Below are positions 29,101-44,100 of a stretch of DNA of 64,000 nt, in pieces. Each line of letters opens with the position of its first letter. Position 1 is the first letter of the stretch. Both the position numbers and the translations under genes were made by a program. Location of the stretch: NCBI GenBank assembly GCA_035578905.1, contig JAQJVL010000177.1, forward strand, positions 62,001 to 126,000. Direction: 5' to 3'. The stretch comes from Stictocephala bisonia. Taxonomy: Eukaryota; Arthropoda; Insecta; Hemiptera; Membracidae. The notes below the pieces were generated by a model. It had not been told where the DNA came from, ran no database searches, and was given only the letters and a program-made list of their open reading frames with translations.

Positions 29101-32100
29101 TATTTTAAATTGTTGTTACTGAAGTGTTTGATTGTCAGTTATAGTTCATAATCATAGTAAGTAACGTGAATCATAGACTGCCATCTTGTATGTTATTGTA
29201 CTTTTGTAAAATTGGTTAAACCGTGGGAAATAAAATTAAAATAAAAAATAAAAAAATTGTAAAAAATGTCAATTCCAAATTTGTACAAATGTAACTTACA
29301 TAAAACAATTGGTTATACTTGGAAATAAAACAATTTTTTTCAGATTTACTTTATAATAGGGTGGTTGGGACCTTTTGTCCACTATATTCTCAAAACTGTA
29401 ACAACATTTATCAGCTGGTTTCTTCATCAGTTATGTACCTATAAATAAGGCAACTAGCCACTTTAAGTTGTCATATCTCCATAGACATTTTTTGTTGTCT
29501 CAACACATTCTTTCCTTTAAAGAAAACCAACACATTTAATCAATAAAAAATAAAAAAAACAATGTTTGATCAATCACCCTTTACCCCATCTAATGGCGAG
29601 CCATTTTTTCTTATTTCACAAGGATATTGTCAAAAAAAGATTAAAAATACTAATTATGATTTTATTGTCTATTATTTTATACAAATTTCTTCATAAAATA
29701 ATATATTGTTATCTGAACTAAATATAATGACGATACAAATTTAATTTAGTTTTATTTTTAATAAAAAAACATTTTTTTATTTTTACTATGCCTATAAAAA
29801 TTATGTATATTGAATAATCTATAATTTCAAGATATACCAGGTGTTCTACACTTCATAAACCTTTAGAAAATATAGTTTACAGGAATATTCATGAAAATAA
29901 AAAATTTAATACTGACAAAACTGAAAATAGGCCTTGTGCACCTTTTGCCAAAATTTGACATTTCCTTGGTAACAAGGTAGAGGAAAATTCAATTTCCGTT
30001 CATTTTTCAGCTTGAAACAATTACTATAAAATTTTAATTTCTATTTACAACTAATAATAAAATACCCACATAACATAACTAACTAGCCTACCTATGTCAA
30101 TTTTGTCTAATTATCAGTTGTTGGAGTGATAGACTGTCTGATCACCAGTTTTTGGGTTGTCAAACAACATTATTATTATTTTGTTCTTTACACTTTGCAT
30201 ACCAGAAAATAGACTAATTAACAATCAACCTAAATTATATATACGTATAACATCTATTTTTATATAAGATTTAAATCGGAGCCTTACTTGTGATGCTTGA
30301 AATGAAATGGATGTGTCATGATGGGTGGAATGTAGCTAGTAGTTTCCTCAAAGTAGCACACAGAACGGCTTGGCTCTGACTTGTTCAAGTACTCGCCAGT
30401 GGTAGTATTAAAAATGTGCAGTCCCACCATGGGGTGTCGAATTAATGGATCCACCAACGGACAATCCACACCGTGAATGGTTACACATACAATTTTTTCA
30501 CCTGAGAAAGATAATTTTTAAAAATAGACATCATTTTCCTTAAATAAAATTTCTTTGTAACAGAAGGCAATTTCTATTTCAACCTAAAATACAATTTCTC
30601 TAAACAATTAATATATTAATTATGTTTAGATTGCCTGATTATGAAAGCAATCAATTCCTTGTGAATGACACGACTCATGCGCTTGCCAATAGTAGATGAC
30701 TTAATTCATATAGTTACCCTACATCACTAGCTTTGCGTTAGTGTAATTGTGTTTGATTAGTATTGCGATTGTGTTAACTATGATTGTTTAGAATTTATAG
30801 ACACTCCCAAAGATAAAGAAGTTTATTTGTTTAAAAAGTTTTTTAAACGTAATAAATTTTAAGCAGCCAAAACTCATTGTTAGTTTACGAATATTTATTG
30901 CGTGATTGAAATGATTGACAGAGTATAAATGTGGATAATTTTGGAGGTATTTCATTGACAACAAACTAGAAAATGAGTGGCCTTGTCTTGATTTAGAAAA
31001 TAAATGATAACAAAACAGATAGTTCCCAATAGTATTGCCTTGAGATTTTTCACAACTTTTCAGAACTGGTTTGCTTGAGATTGCAGCTGGTCAGTTATTT
31101 GTCTATCATAACTTGTTGTTCATCTTCAAAAAAATGCACCGGTACAGACAAAAAAGTGACTGGCTATGCTCTGATTGTTCTTACCTGATAGTGAAGAAAG
31201 AGGTAACTTTTAAACCAAATCATTACTGGTGAATTGATTCAACAAATGACCTCTTCCAAACTTTGCTTAAGGTTTTCAAAGTGATTGATTAAAATAAAAA
31301 AGTTAATAAATAAATACCAGAGCTGTGGCTGTTTTCAGGCATGATTTTTGTTCTTTTGTTTAAGGATAAGATCTACTACAAGTGCTTGAAAATTAGTGAA
31401 TATTTTGTACAAAACTAGTTTAAAATATAGAGCACATTTTCAGAACTCTACCGTTGTCACAGTGCTAGAAAGAAAATGGTCCTTAGATTTCAGATACACC
31501 TCATATTTAAAACACAATATGAGTTTTGCTCTAAACAATCTCTCAGCAAAAAAATTCTGAAAATTTCATGGATTTTCCGTAACCGACATCCTTAATTAAC
31601 AGATATATCTTGATCTACATAGTTGTGGAGTATGTAAATCTTGTTCCTAAGTGTTGTATTCTTGTTGATTGTTCTTGTTGTTTAATTTGTTACATATATT
31701 ATATAGCTTTATTTATTGTACTGTTACTTATATTATTTATTACAGTCTCTTATTAATAGCTGTTGGCAATTTTTAGATTCTAATGATTGTTGTCGGTAGA
31801 GTTTTTGCACTATCGTGTGGTTGTGTTGCTATATTTATGGCTACTTTTGTTGTTGTTTCCTGTTGAGTAATCGTCTATTGGTTTAGCTCTTACTTTTGTT
31901 ACTTGTTGCTGTTTTTGAATTACTGTATTTGACATCTTAAAATCTTTACAATAAGTTGTCCGACATTTGGATGTTAGTTTATCAATAACAATCAAACTTA
32001 ACGATAAATATGTACTTTAAATTCCGTCAGGTATCCAATTTTACCTTAAGCTACAGCTGTTTTGAAGTGTTTAACACCTCATCATCAGGCTTAGGACATT

Positions 32101-35100
32101 CACACACAAAGTCATTTTACACAATGCGTCACGAGAAAACAAAAAAACCCATAACACTTGTCCTGTTCAGGTACTAAATATTCTATTATTAAAAAAAAAA
32201 GTGTGGTCGCGGCGGTTTCCTGGTAACCATGACTTTGTAAAATGACTTTATCCTGGTATTTAGTACCTGTACAGGACAAGTGTTACGGGTTTTTTGTTTT
32301 CTCGTGACGCATTGTGTAAAATAACTTTGTGTGTGAATGTCCCAACCTTGATGATGTAGTGTTAAATACTTAGAAACAGCTGTAGTTTACAGTAAAATTG
32401 GATACCCACAGAATTTAAGGTAACTTTATACCCATAGATTTTTCACAAGGTTATCCGGAGGCTTTACCATACAAATATTTACCATTAGATTGTGGATCAC
32501 TGTCTCCCATTTCACTATTTAGGCTCCCTTTGGCTGTAGACTGTGTTACTGTTTCTCCCAAACTGTCTGCGTCAACGTGGCGTTTTGACGTCATCTCTTG
32601 CAGTTCCAATTGATCCCTTGACTTGGAGGAACTTTTTCTCCTTTTTTTCTTCCGCTTTTGCCTTAAATAACAATTCATAAATTTCATTTCAGCTTGTCGT
32701 AAAATACTCATTTAAAATATTTTTACTAAAATAATTACATTTTGCAAATTTATTACAGTATTTATTGTGCAAGTAAAATACAAAAATCATCAATAATATT
32801 TATATTCTATGCCAAATGTTGTTTCCTAGGGGTACCCCCCTCCCACCTTTTGTGATTTATGAAAACAAATTTTAAAATATTAAGCAGAAAAAAATTAATA
32901 ATTTTGTTCAATGTTTTATATATTATGTGGAGGCCTACTTTGTTATGAACATATTGATACCAAATATAAGTAGGTTTACAGTATTAAATATTTTTTATAA
33001 ATTTCATTACAAATGTCTACAAATTAAACAAAAATTGCCTGTCATTTTAGGATAAAGTAACTGCCACTTTGAGGGTTAAGGGATTACACGAAATAAATCC
33101 ATTACAAGCATTAAAATGAGTTGCCATCATATGACCTTCTGGAACATCATAACTGCTTTGGGCGTAGTGTAGAATTAATAATACTACATTACTATTGATA
33201 AGCACTTCCAATGGACATTATACAACTAATATAACACCATTGAACTTTCATGGTGTTATTGTTATTCATATCAATAACACCATGAAAGTTCAATGTCAAC
33301 TTAAAATGAGCTGTGACCTTTTGAGGGTTAAATAAAGAACTGTAATGAAATTATAGCCTAAAGGTGTGCAATGAAATAAAAATGATATAATCTTACTTTT
33401 AATCATTTTAATTAACCTTTTCCAAGCCAACAACGTCAGTTCACGTCATTACCGAAATGCCCAAAGAGCCGACCATGTCAGTAGGTGTAAGAATTAAATT
33501 ACGTTCAAAGATAATTTCTTTTAATACCAATAGATTTAACTGGGACTTTTCTGTGCTCGAATGACCATTACACGTGACACAAAGGCATATTTAATTTGTG
33601 TATATGAATAGTGAGAAAATATGACGTACAGGTGGCTATCTGGCAATGCACACAAATTTGACAATGTCCATTCACGTCGTCACACTGACAGTCTGCGCTC
33701 AACTATTTTGCGTTGCTCCATAGGTTAGACTAGTGCATTTTTTTTATTTATCTTTTTTATGAATTTGATTTTATGTATATATTTCAAACTTGAGAGTGAA
33801 GTTGAAATTAAAAATGCTGTAAATCAATGATATGATGTATAATTTTGTGAAATTGACTCTATACAATTTTACTTTATTTCAACATTTTTCCATTCCCTCA
33901 AAACAACTTATTAATTTATTTTAAAAGTTTACTCTATAATTTAAATAATTCTAACTATTTAAATTATGTTCGAAAGTTGTATTAGAACTGATTATAGCTT
34001 AATGTTACAAATAAATATTGTTTATTCATTACTTTTGTTTTCATTTTGTTCATTTTCATTCTATAAAATTTTATTTTATTTTATTTTATTTTTCATTACA
34101 GAGTAAATATTGATGCTATATGGATATTTGATTTCATTTAAAAGAACTTATTTAATAAAATTGAGTTAGCTTTAGGCATCATATTTTTGACCATGTGTGG
34201 CTTAATACAAAACTTTTAGTGTAATTTTTTATATGGAAAGAGTTAAAAAGTGTTAAAGATAGGATTACATTATTTTAAGTTTAAAAAACTATGCTAACAA
34301 TGCTATGATAGGGTGTACACTTACTTTCTAACAGCTAGCGGCATTTCTCTGTCATCTTCTGTGTGCTCGTTAGATTCCTGAAGTCGCACAACAACACTAT
34401 CTGACGTGTTTGAATCACCTCCGAGGTGTGATGGTGTTTTCAACAATGTAATAACATTATCCCCTTCAACCCCAGTGTTGAAACCATTATTTGTTTTCAA
34501 ACCATTACATTCATTCGAGTCAGGCATTAATTTGAGCGATTTCCTTCTCGGAAGAGGAACAGGAGTTTTCATTTTTGGCAAAACAGACTGGTCTGAACCC
34601 TGAAGAATCGTCGGTGCATCTATGATGTAGCTTCTACGGGAGGGGCTAGAGTTGTTTGATGGGTAGTCTTTGATACTACTGCTTCTTTGACTGTATGTTA
34701 ACAATTTTATATCCTCTACAGGAAAAGTTGGTGTTTCTATGGTATAACTCCTATTGGACAATCTTGAAGGGATTCCCCTCTCAGGGCTCTCCTCTGTTTG
34801 AAAGTTCTTGGCTTCTTTTCCTTCAGTCTGAAATTTTTTAGCCGTTTCTGCCACTTGTTTCCATTTTGATTTCTTTTTTTTCTTTTCCCTTTTCTCTGAT
34901 AAAACATCATCGTCACTGCTGGACAAAAGCAATCTAGTTCTTGAACTGTGAACTTCCACAATGACTTCCCTATATGAAAAAAGAAACAAGATAACTTAGT
35001 AAGCATGTAAAATGCTACTTAGATATTGATCTAAGTTTTCTATAGGCATTCTTAAATTTTGAAAATGAAATTTTAAGTTGAAATGTTATCACCAACACAT

Positions 35101-38100
35101 ATAATATTTACAATTACAGTATAACCTCGCTTAATACGGGCAGTGATGACGTCGGATAAGTGAAAGTGTAAGATAATAGGGAATTGCAATAAAAACTTTA
35201 ACTTTTGTATAACTAAGTACTTTAATGCATTTTACTAAGAATTAACACTTTAGTACTGTTTAAACAATCATTACTTTGGGTTATTGAACACATAATAAAA
35301 CTGATAACAATAAGAAATACAACGTAATAAAAATTCAGTACATTATAATGTATAAATTGCTAAATACAGAGTTATTTAACAATACCTAAAATTAAAGGTA
35401 AATGAACAAAATGTACTTAATATAAAATGAAACAATTATAAATGAACTTTATACACAAGTCTAAAATTACACTTCTTATAAGTAGTGTACGCCGTTCACA
35501 CGGTACAGCCTGCGCTAAAACTGAACGTAAGATCGGACAGTGAGCAACAAAATTACTGTATCTACTCATTCAAAAATACAGGAGCTGACCAGTTACTTAT
35601 TGCTGTATTGCATTGTTACGTAATTCACGTAATACAGTACATGTACTACATAATCAACTGTTGTAACAAATTAACCGATTTTTGTTGTATAAAAGTCTGT
35701 TCCGGTCCCGGCTATCTCGGAAAATCAGACTTTTCTTACGGTGGAGATTTCGGGACGGGTGTGTTGGTTTAAACGGAATGTCGAATAACAGCCATTGATC
35801 TATATAAGAGGACTGGATTACCGTCTCCCACCGCAAGGCTTGCCACAGAAACGGCACAGCACTACTCCACCCACTGGCGGGACTCTGTACTCGCCGCCTC
35901 ATATAAACGCATGCTATTATTGTGATGTTTTAGGCTGCGATGGTATGTTTCTGTACCGCCTACGGTTGTAACAGTCGTTCTGAGAAAAACTTTGGAATTT
36001 CCTTTCATCGGTAAGTAAGATCGTTTTTTATATCTAAATAAATAGTGATATAGCAAATTAGACTGTAATTACACATGTTGTTACTGTTTATTAGCAAACA
36101 AAATATACCATCCATCACATTTAATATGAATTGCCAAACTATAACGTTTGAAAATGAAATTTTATTTATCTCTTGCTAATATTAGAACTGCTGCAGTAAA
36201 ATAATCAATACCTCACCTATTGTAATCTGTTTTCACCTATAAATATAGCCTACATTGTTTGTATGTGATATAATGTTTGTATTATTTTAAAATGATCAAT
36301 TTCACCTGTTGCAAGTACGGGCAAAGAGCTTTTTCATAATATTCAGTGAACGCAATTAATATATTACTACCTAGCTGAATTGGAATAATAACTATGACAG
36401 TGAAAATGAAAAATACCTTTCTTTAGGCATAAAGTTAAGGCTATTAAGTCCCTATCTAACATTTAGCCACAATGTTAAAATGACCAACAAAATATATGTA
36501 CACTAAGCCTACAAATATGCCTATATATGGTTTATAAATAACTAAACACAGAACGTGTGTTCCAGATTTCAAAAAGATGCAAACCTGCTTAACAAATGGA
36601 CGATTGCTACCAAAAGGAAAGGTTTTGTTCCAACTGAACATTAAAGACTGTGTAGCAAGCACTTTAGCCAAGAATCTTTTGATCTTGGAAGCATTAGACC
36701 TATACTGAAAATAAATTCAGTACCTACAATTTTCAATTTTCTTTTGCTCGAATCCAATCCGCCGCCAAAAATAAAAAGGATAATTGAAAGAGTGAAGGTA
36801 AGTTTGAGTGGTAAAATCATATAGTTTTCTCTAGAATGTTGTAATTTCTACCTGTCTGCAATATTATATATATATATATATATATATAGTTATAGGTAAT
36901 GTAAAGAATACCGAAAAATGCTGTAAAAAGTAATTCAGCCATGAACTGTTGTCCATTTTAAAAGATCCGAATACTTAATATTTCAGGGTATTATTTTAGG
37001 CATAGGCTACTTATACGTTATTCATCTATTCTATTTTTATGTTTTACAGATAGATGAACCTAAAGCGGGAATAGTGCGAACTCCTCAAAAAATAGCTGTA
37101 AGGAAAGAAAATGTTCCTACGAACTCTCGACCAACAACCTCAAAAGTGGCCGTGCAAGACAACAAATTTAATCAAGATGGAGATAATAACGTGACCTATT
37201 CAAATGTTTCTCCTCAAACAACTTCTGTAAGTAAACACATTTACTACATTCAAGCAGTATATAGGAAGAAACTTACAACAGAGACGATTGAGTCTCTGTG
37301 ACTGACATTAACAATTAAGGTCATCCATAAATCAATTAAAAATACATAGCAATTGTGCTATAAATTAAAATGTCGACTGTAATTTAATCAATACATATTC
37401 TTTATTTAGTTATTGGGAAAGATTGGATTGCTCGTGTCTCTAAGAACACTATAATAGTCAACTATTAAGGTGTGTTATTATGCATTTGTTGGTAATTGTG
37501 TTGAAGTGAAGTCCCTCAATTTATAAAATGAAGTTATAAAATACAAATTCCCTTATAATGTTCAAAATTAACTTTTGTTTCTTTGTTCTCTCGGTCACTG
37601 AGTCTCCCACAAAGGCAAGGCTGCGACATCAAGTTAAACTATTAAAACAAAGAATAAAACGTTGTGACAATAAAATTAAATCTTTGAAAGACATCATCAA
37701 TATACTTAAGAAAGAACTTGAGTCTCCTCAGAGGCTTATTGGTTTATTAGAGGATAATTTCTCTACATTTAGTAATAAATAATCTAAGCAATAAAAATAA
37801 GAGCAAGTCCAATAATATTTGCTGTAACTATTTACTTTCATTCCCCCAAAAGCTTACAGGTTTCTTAGAAATAAACAATTGCGCCTGCCTAGTCCTTCAA
37901 CTCTAAGACAGTGTGGATGTCACATTTTAAGCGAAGCCCTGGTTTTTTGCATGAAGTATACCAGTATTTAAAGAAACATGTAAATAGTAATGAGCATTTG
38001 AAACACGTGAGCTTAGTATTTGATTCAATGTGCATTAGGAAACAATTGATATTTGACCATAATACTGGTAAAACGTTGGGATGTGTAGATATGGGAGGAA

Positions 38101-41100
38101 TGAAAGTTGACAAACAAGAAACACTCGCTACTGAAAGTTTAGTATTTCAAATAGTTACTCTAAAAGGCCATTTTAAGTGTGTTGTAGGCTATTTTTTGTA
38201 TTAACAAGCTTAATTCAGTTGCTATCTCATAGTTGATAAAAATGCCTATTTCTCAGCTTTTTGAAGTTGGAGTACTTGTTTGAAATGTTACCTTTGATGG
38301 AACAAGTGCTTTGAAAATATTAGGTTGTGATTTCCGGGAAAACCCGCACTTTGTAGTTCAAGATGTTCCAAGCAAAATATGTGCTGTTTTAGACCCTTGC
38401 CATGTTTAAACTGTGCCGCAATGCATTAGCTGATTGCAGATTAATTGTTTCTGAACACTGTATTATAGATTTTAAGTATAAAGAAAAATTAAATGAATTA
38501 TAAAAGAAGGAAGAGGTAAAGCAATGGTCACAATAACAATCCTAACATACAACAGTTAAGATAAGCCTTACGTAAACTGATATTTCGAAACAGCGTAACT
38601 TCATAGTAGGGAAGTAACTCCCTATAGTTTGACACAATTTGTCACAAATTCAAAATCAAGTTGAGGTAGACTTTGATGAGGATGAAAACTCCTCTTTGGA
38701 CATCTTAAAAAAATACTGATAGTATATCTTCATTTTTTAAAGATAACATAATTTCTTACATTTGTGGATACATTGTTAGTAAATTAGATTCAAAATTAAA
38801 GTACTTGCGAAGAATGTTCTAAGCTTGTCAGAGGAGGTAAGACACAGGCATGCACTGAATTCACTAATTTTATTAGTAGAGGTAAATTAATTAAGGCTTC
38901 CTATGATGTTTTCAGAATAGTTAAGTTTTTGCACAACAAGCTAATTAACTGTTGGTCAGAACTACATACTTTGAACACAAACTATATAGTAACGCTAAAT
39001 GTTAGAGAGTTCTACAGCAACACATTTATAGGCCATGATAGCAACAGTGATATTGGTAAAGATAGTCATGTGGTAAAGTTAATAAAATATATAGCTTTCA
39101 TGACATGTCAAATATTTTGTCACCACATTGCAAAAGAAAAAAACTAATGTATTAATTGCCAATAATAATAATAATAATAATAATATATTTTTTATTGCAT
39201 CTTGTTAACAATTGACAAAATTGTATCGCAATAGTCATTAATAAATAAAATAAAATTTGCCATCCATTCAATCACAATAACACTTTCAAACATACATTTT
39301 TTTTTCACGCACCCAAATTCCCATTCATTCGCCAATTATACCTCCAAAATGTCTTCCAGTATCAATTTTAAAATTCAGTGGCTTCCCAATTATATGAAAA
39401 AAACTCGTCTACACTATAAAATGCCAGTTTGGCCAAACATTTCTTGAGACGGTTCTTAAACGCCTTGGGCGTTGTAGCATTTTTAATACATTCTGGGAGT
39501 CTGTTAATTATACGAACACCAATCTGTGAGGGTAGGTGTTCGTAGACTACCGTCCTGTGATTTCCAATTCTGTATATATCCCTGCTTCTAGTATGATGAT
39601 TGTGAATATCTCTGCCTCTTGTCAGTGCAGTTTTAAACATACAATATGTTGCTGTCTCTAAAATATAGAGGCAAGGCAACGTCAGCAGGTTTAACCGTTT
39701 AAATACTGGCCTACACGACTCTCTATAATGTAATTTGCTAATTATTCTAACTGCCATTTTTTGAATTCTAAATATTCTGGTCAGGTTTGTGGCAGAGCAG
39801 CCTCCCCACAAATAAATTGGACTGCGGAAATAAGTTGTCCCCAATAAACAAGGACTGCGGCAAAAACTTAATAAAATTATCTTGTTTAGCAACTTGTAAT
39901 AATTATCAGTAATTGCCATTATTGATAAAGCATGAAACTACACTAAAGGGCAGGTGGCCCAACACCAATTTTAATTCAGTTTGAGTGCAAGTGGAAATAT
40001 ATCATATTAATGATTATTGTAATTGCTCATGTCTATATTAAATACTGAGGGGGCAGTGGCCGAGCGGTCTAAGGCATCCAAACTCTGTACTTGAGTCAGA
40101 AATAGCGCTGATTTGAATCCTGACCTTGACTGGAAGTTTTTATAAGTAATATTCACCTTCTACTAAACTGCTTCGCCCCCTTACTCAGTCTGATAAGTTT
40201 CCCATTCAGATCAAAGTCTATGGGGAATGGGTAAAGTAAGGGCAAAGAGGATTCCTTAGAATTTTAAATTCCACGTAAGAGCTAGTAAGTTTTTTTTTTT
40301 TTACAGCTAGCTTATTCAATACAGCCACTAAAAACTATTTCTGTTTTATAGTGGGAAATATACTGTTTTCCATTGTAATCACATTGCATAAAGCACTAAG
40401 TACTTATCATCTGACATCCAGGGTGACGGTGACTGTGGTATGTTTCAAGATGTATGGGTAGGTAGGACGGAAACCAACATTGTACAAGTGGGAGTGGACT
40501 GTCAGTATCATGTGCAAGGGGGTGAGTAAGTAAATGACTTGTAATTAAAGTGAGATCTGCCTAGGCCTACTGTAAAATAATGTCCTCTATACTTAAATAG
40601 TGTATTATCGAAAGCAATGTATGAAACCTACTTAGCAATGGCCACCACTGACTCAACCTACGCAGTTAGCAAAGTTGGTAACTATTCACAAAATAAGTGT
40701 CCCCAAAAATAAAAAAAACCAGCAAAAAAGACAATATTTTAACAAGCATTGTTAAAAAAGATATTTACTCATTTAAATAAAAATATATACCTACAAATAA
40801 CAATTTCTAAAATATCTTACCTTGAAACTGTTCTACTGGCAGAACTTTCTTCAGACGAATGAATGCTGTCACTTTTTCCATGTTTGCCAACAATTGTTAT
40901 GTCTCGATTCTTAATCAGTTGTTTCCTACGTGGTATGGCTTTTGGTACAAATTGTAACTGCTCCTAAAAATAATTCAGTTTGTAGTTATAAAGGCAACAA
41001 TTTGATTTAGAAAGTAGCAGCTGTGTGAAAAAAAAATATTCCCATATCTGGATTTCCAGGCAGGAAGTGCAGTCAATGCATTTAACACAGTGTGTACATT

Positions 41101-44100
41101 AGTAAGAGGGAAAGTTAAATTTGATTCATTTTAATAGATGCCGATCATGAAGATATGGGTGAATATAAGAGCGAATGAGTGTGATGAACGAGTGTAGTCA
41201 TTGTTACTAAATAATGTCAACTGTTCCTCAGAAAGAGCTTCAATAGCCACGGGATATCTTGGGTTGTGGCTTACGTCACTTTCAGGATTGGGGGGATGGG
41301 AATCTCTAACAATAAACAGCATGCTACTAGCATTGCCGTAAACATTACATCAACATGCCCAGTTATGTTTACAGTTTATTATAACACAACTACCATCTGA
41401 TTACTCGCTAATACTTATTTATAATCATACTAGGGAACACCTCTGCACGCTTTGCGTGCCAACGCCATCGTGAATTTTTACTACAAATAATATTAAATAA
41501 ACTGTATAACGTAAAATAAAAATATTAAATTTTTTATTGTATCTCACCCACATTACTTACGTTGCTACCTATTTATTAGTATAAACACACAATCATATTA
41601 CTTAACCTATTTCAAACGTGTTCATTTAATTTGTTTTTGTTTAACAGCTGAAGATTATTTAAATAACTGACATAACTTCATTAGACTACAAGTTAAACCT
41701 TTAAGGCTGTTTAGTCAAAACATTTTTTTAAATTTTTTTATTGCAGTCTTTATATCAGCTATTAAACGCATCCCAAATAGTTCTTTCATTAAAATTATGC
41801 TTATAGCTATAAATCCATCACCTCAAAGATTCATTTTATGTTTTATTCATTTTTATTTTTTATCCATCACCTCAAGATCACCCAATTTGGGCTTTCTTGG
41901 TACATACAGAATTAAGAAACTATTTTCCTGATTATTCCCAAATTTTAAAAACAGCCCCTCACAGGACTGGTCTTGCTCATAAGTTATTTTAAATTATATA
42001 ATTTTACTGCAAATCAGCAAATTTATTTTAAATGATTAATGTTATGTTTGTTTTTATTTTATTATGACGAGAAATAGTGTCATGTTTGGTATTTTATGCT
42101 TTTTAATATCACACAATTTACAAAATCGATTAACTTTATATACTCAACTTGGATATGTATTTTTACCTGCATGTTATATTACAATCCAATCGCTACACAC
42201 ACGTACAGCGAGACACAGCACCTGCAGGATCAAGCTTTAATGACTTCCTGCAATTATACCCCATCCATCCCAGGGGAAGGGGAGGGTCGGTGTTTGTTTG
42301 TGAGTACCTAGCAGTCAGACATACAGCTAGCGTGTGTAGCGGATTTCATTTGTCCCTAATGCCGGCCGAACCGCCTTAAGTCCAGTATAACGGTGTTGTA
42401 CAATCAAATGTGAATAAAACCATGATTACAACCTTCCCTGGTTAATCATTATGAAAGATCTAACCTTCTCACTATCACAATCACCATTGTTTACATTCCA
42501 ACAGCTGTTAACACTTTTTGGAAATCATTATTTACAATTGAACAGCTGTTCTGTTTGGTTCACTTAAATCTCTCCCCACGTTATTCTTATGGCTGAAAAA
42601 TGTACTTTGAGGGCTTCCAACACTCTTCAAGCTAAAAATATTGAAGAATTAAGACCTTATAGCACAATTACGAAGAGAGGCAAATTGTTTGACATCTCAA
42701 CCGTTTAAATTGCTCAAGAAATAAGTGAGGAGTTGCATTGACAAAAAACGGCTTCACGTAATGTATATAAGGATTACTTAGTGTTATAATGTATAATCAT
42801 GTTATAATTAATTATAGGCCATTATAATCTTTGTCTAGTCTTCAACGAGAAAAATAAAATAAAATCATACAGAATACTAAATAATTAAACACTTTTGTGA
42901 ATTTATAGAATGTAGGTTATGTAACTCAAACTCAAACTTCGTTGATAATGTAAATTACACGAAATAAGTCAGTTTACATAACGAAAATGTTATTAAAAAT
43001 AAAATATTACTAACTAATTCTAAATCTATATACAAATCTACAGATTACTGTCAGCATCTGCCTGACAATACTCCCGAACGCCATAGAAGGCCCTATCCAG
43101 AAGATAGTCTCTAACTCTACATTCGAACGACCTGACACAAGTGTCCCCCCTTATTGATGCAGGCAAAGCGTTAAAGAGTTTAGTTCCTGTGTAGGTTAAG
43201 TGTCTCTCGAAAAATGATGTTCTGTGTTTCGGAATGGCGAGTGCACATTTATTTCGTAAATTATGGCTATGGGTTGTTGTACTAGAGAAGGTTTGGGTGT
43301 GCTTCTTAACAAATTTTATAAACTGGAAAATATATAGAGAAAAATGTAAAAATTCTATAATCCTTAAAAACCTGTTTACATGAGTGTCGATATTGCTTCT
43401 TAAAAACTGCCCTAATCACTTTTTTTTAAGTCTAAAAAGAAGGTTGGTTTGAGAACTTTCACCTCCCGAGAATGCTACTCCATAGTTTAAATAAGGAAAA
43501 ATCAGGCCATAATATGCAGTAAGAAGAAGTGACGTGTCAGTAATGGCCACAAGTTTTCTGATTACAAATATTCCTGACGCTATTTTTCTACTGACTTTAT
43601 TAATGTGGCTATGAAATTTCAAATTGTTATCAAGCACTATTCCTAAAAATGTTACTTCATTGCATTGAGTTAACACAGAACCATCAACACTCAAGTAAAT
43701 GTGTAGTGGATGAGACAAATTCGAAATGCTGAAATTAACAAGATGAGTTTTTGATGTATTTCATTGTAAGATAATTTTTCTGAAACCATCGACTTACTGA
43801 TTTCATTTCATTGCACGCTTTTACTTCAAACTGGTGTTAACTGGTGTTGGTCAGGAGCCCCAACAGCCATGGAAGTGTAAGCACTGTACAGTACAAGGTT
43901 TGATTGTATGCAGTGCGTAATTTAATTTTATAATAATAAATACATACTTGTGAAAAGCTTTGTGAACAAATTCAATTGAAACTCCTTAATGACACAGATT
44001 AAGAAATATTTAAATTATAACATCTGTGGCTGAGTTATTAAAAATACATAACAATTAAGAATATTAACAAAATCACACTAATATTTGCAATAACAAACGC

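Noticed and set aside
35115..35180. Second pogo-like end (cagtataacctcgcttaata)
   Set aside because: Same reason: no inverted partner within the following kilobase.
40050..40140. tRNA-Ser/Leu gene
   Set aside because: A and B boxes are present, but there is no acceptor-stem pairing and it continues into a tail shared with 22.2 kb. It is a SINE.
42096..42379. Small proteins in the GC-richer patch at 42.2 kb
   Set aside because: Two overlapping frames are open by composition; nothing recognisable.
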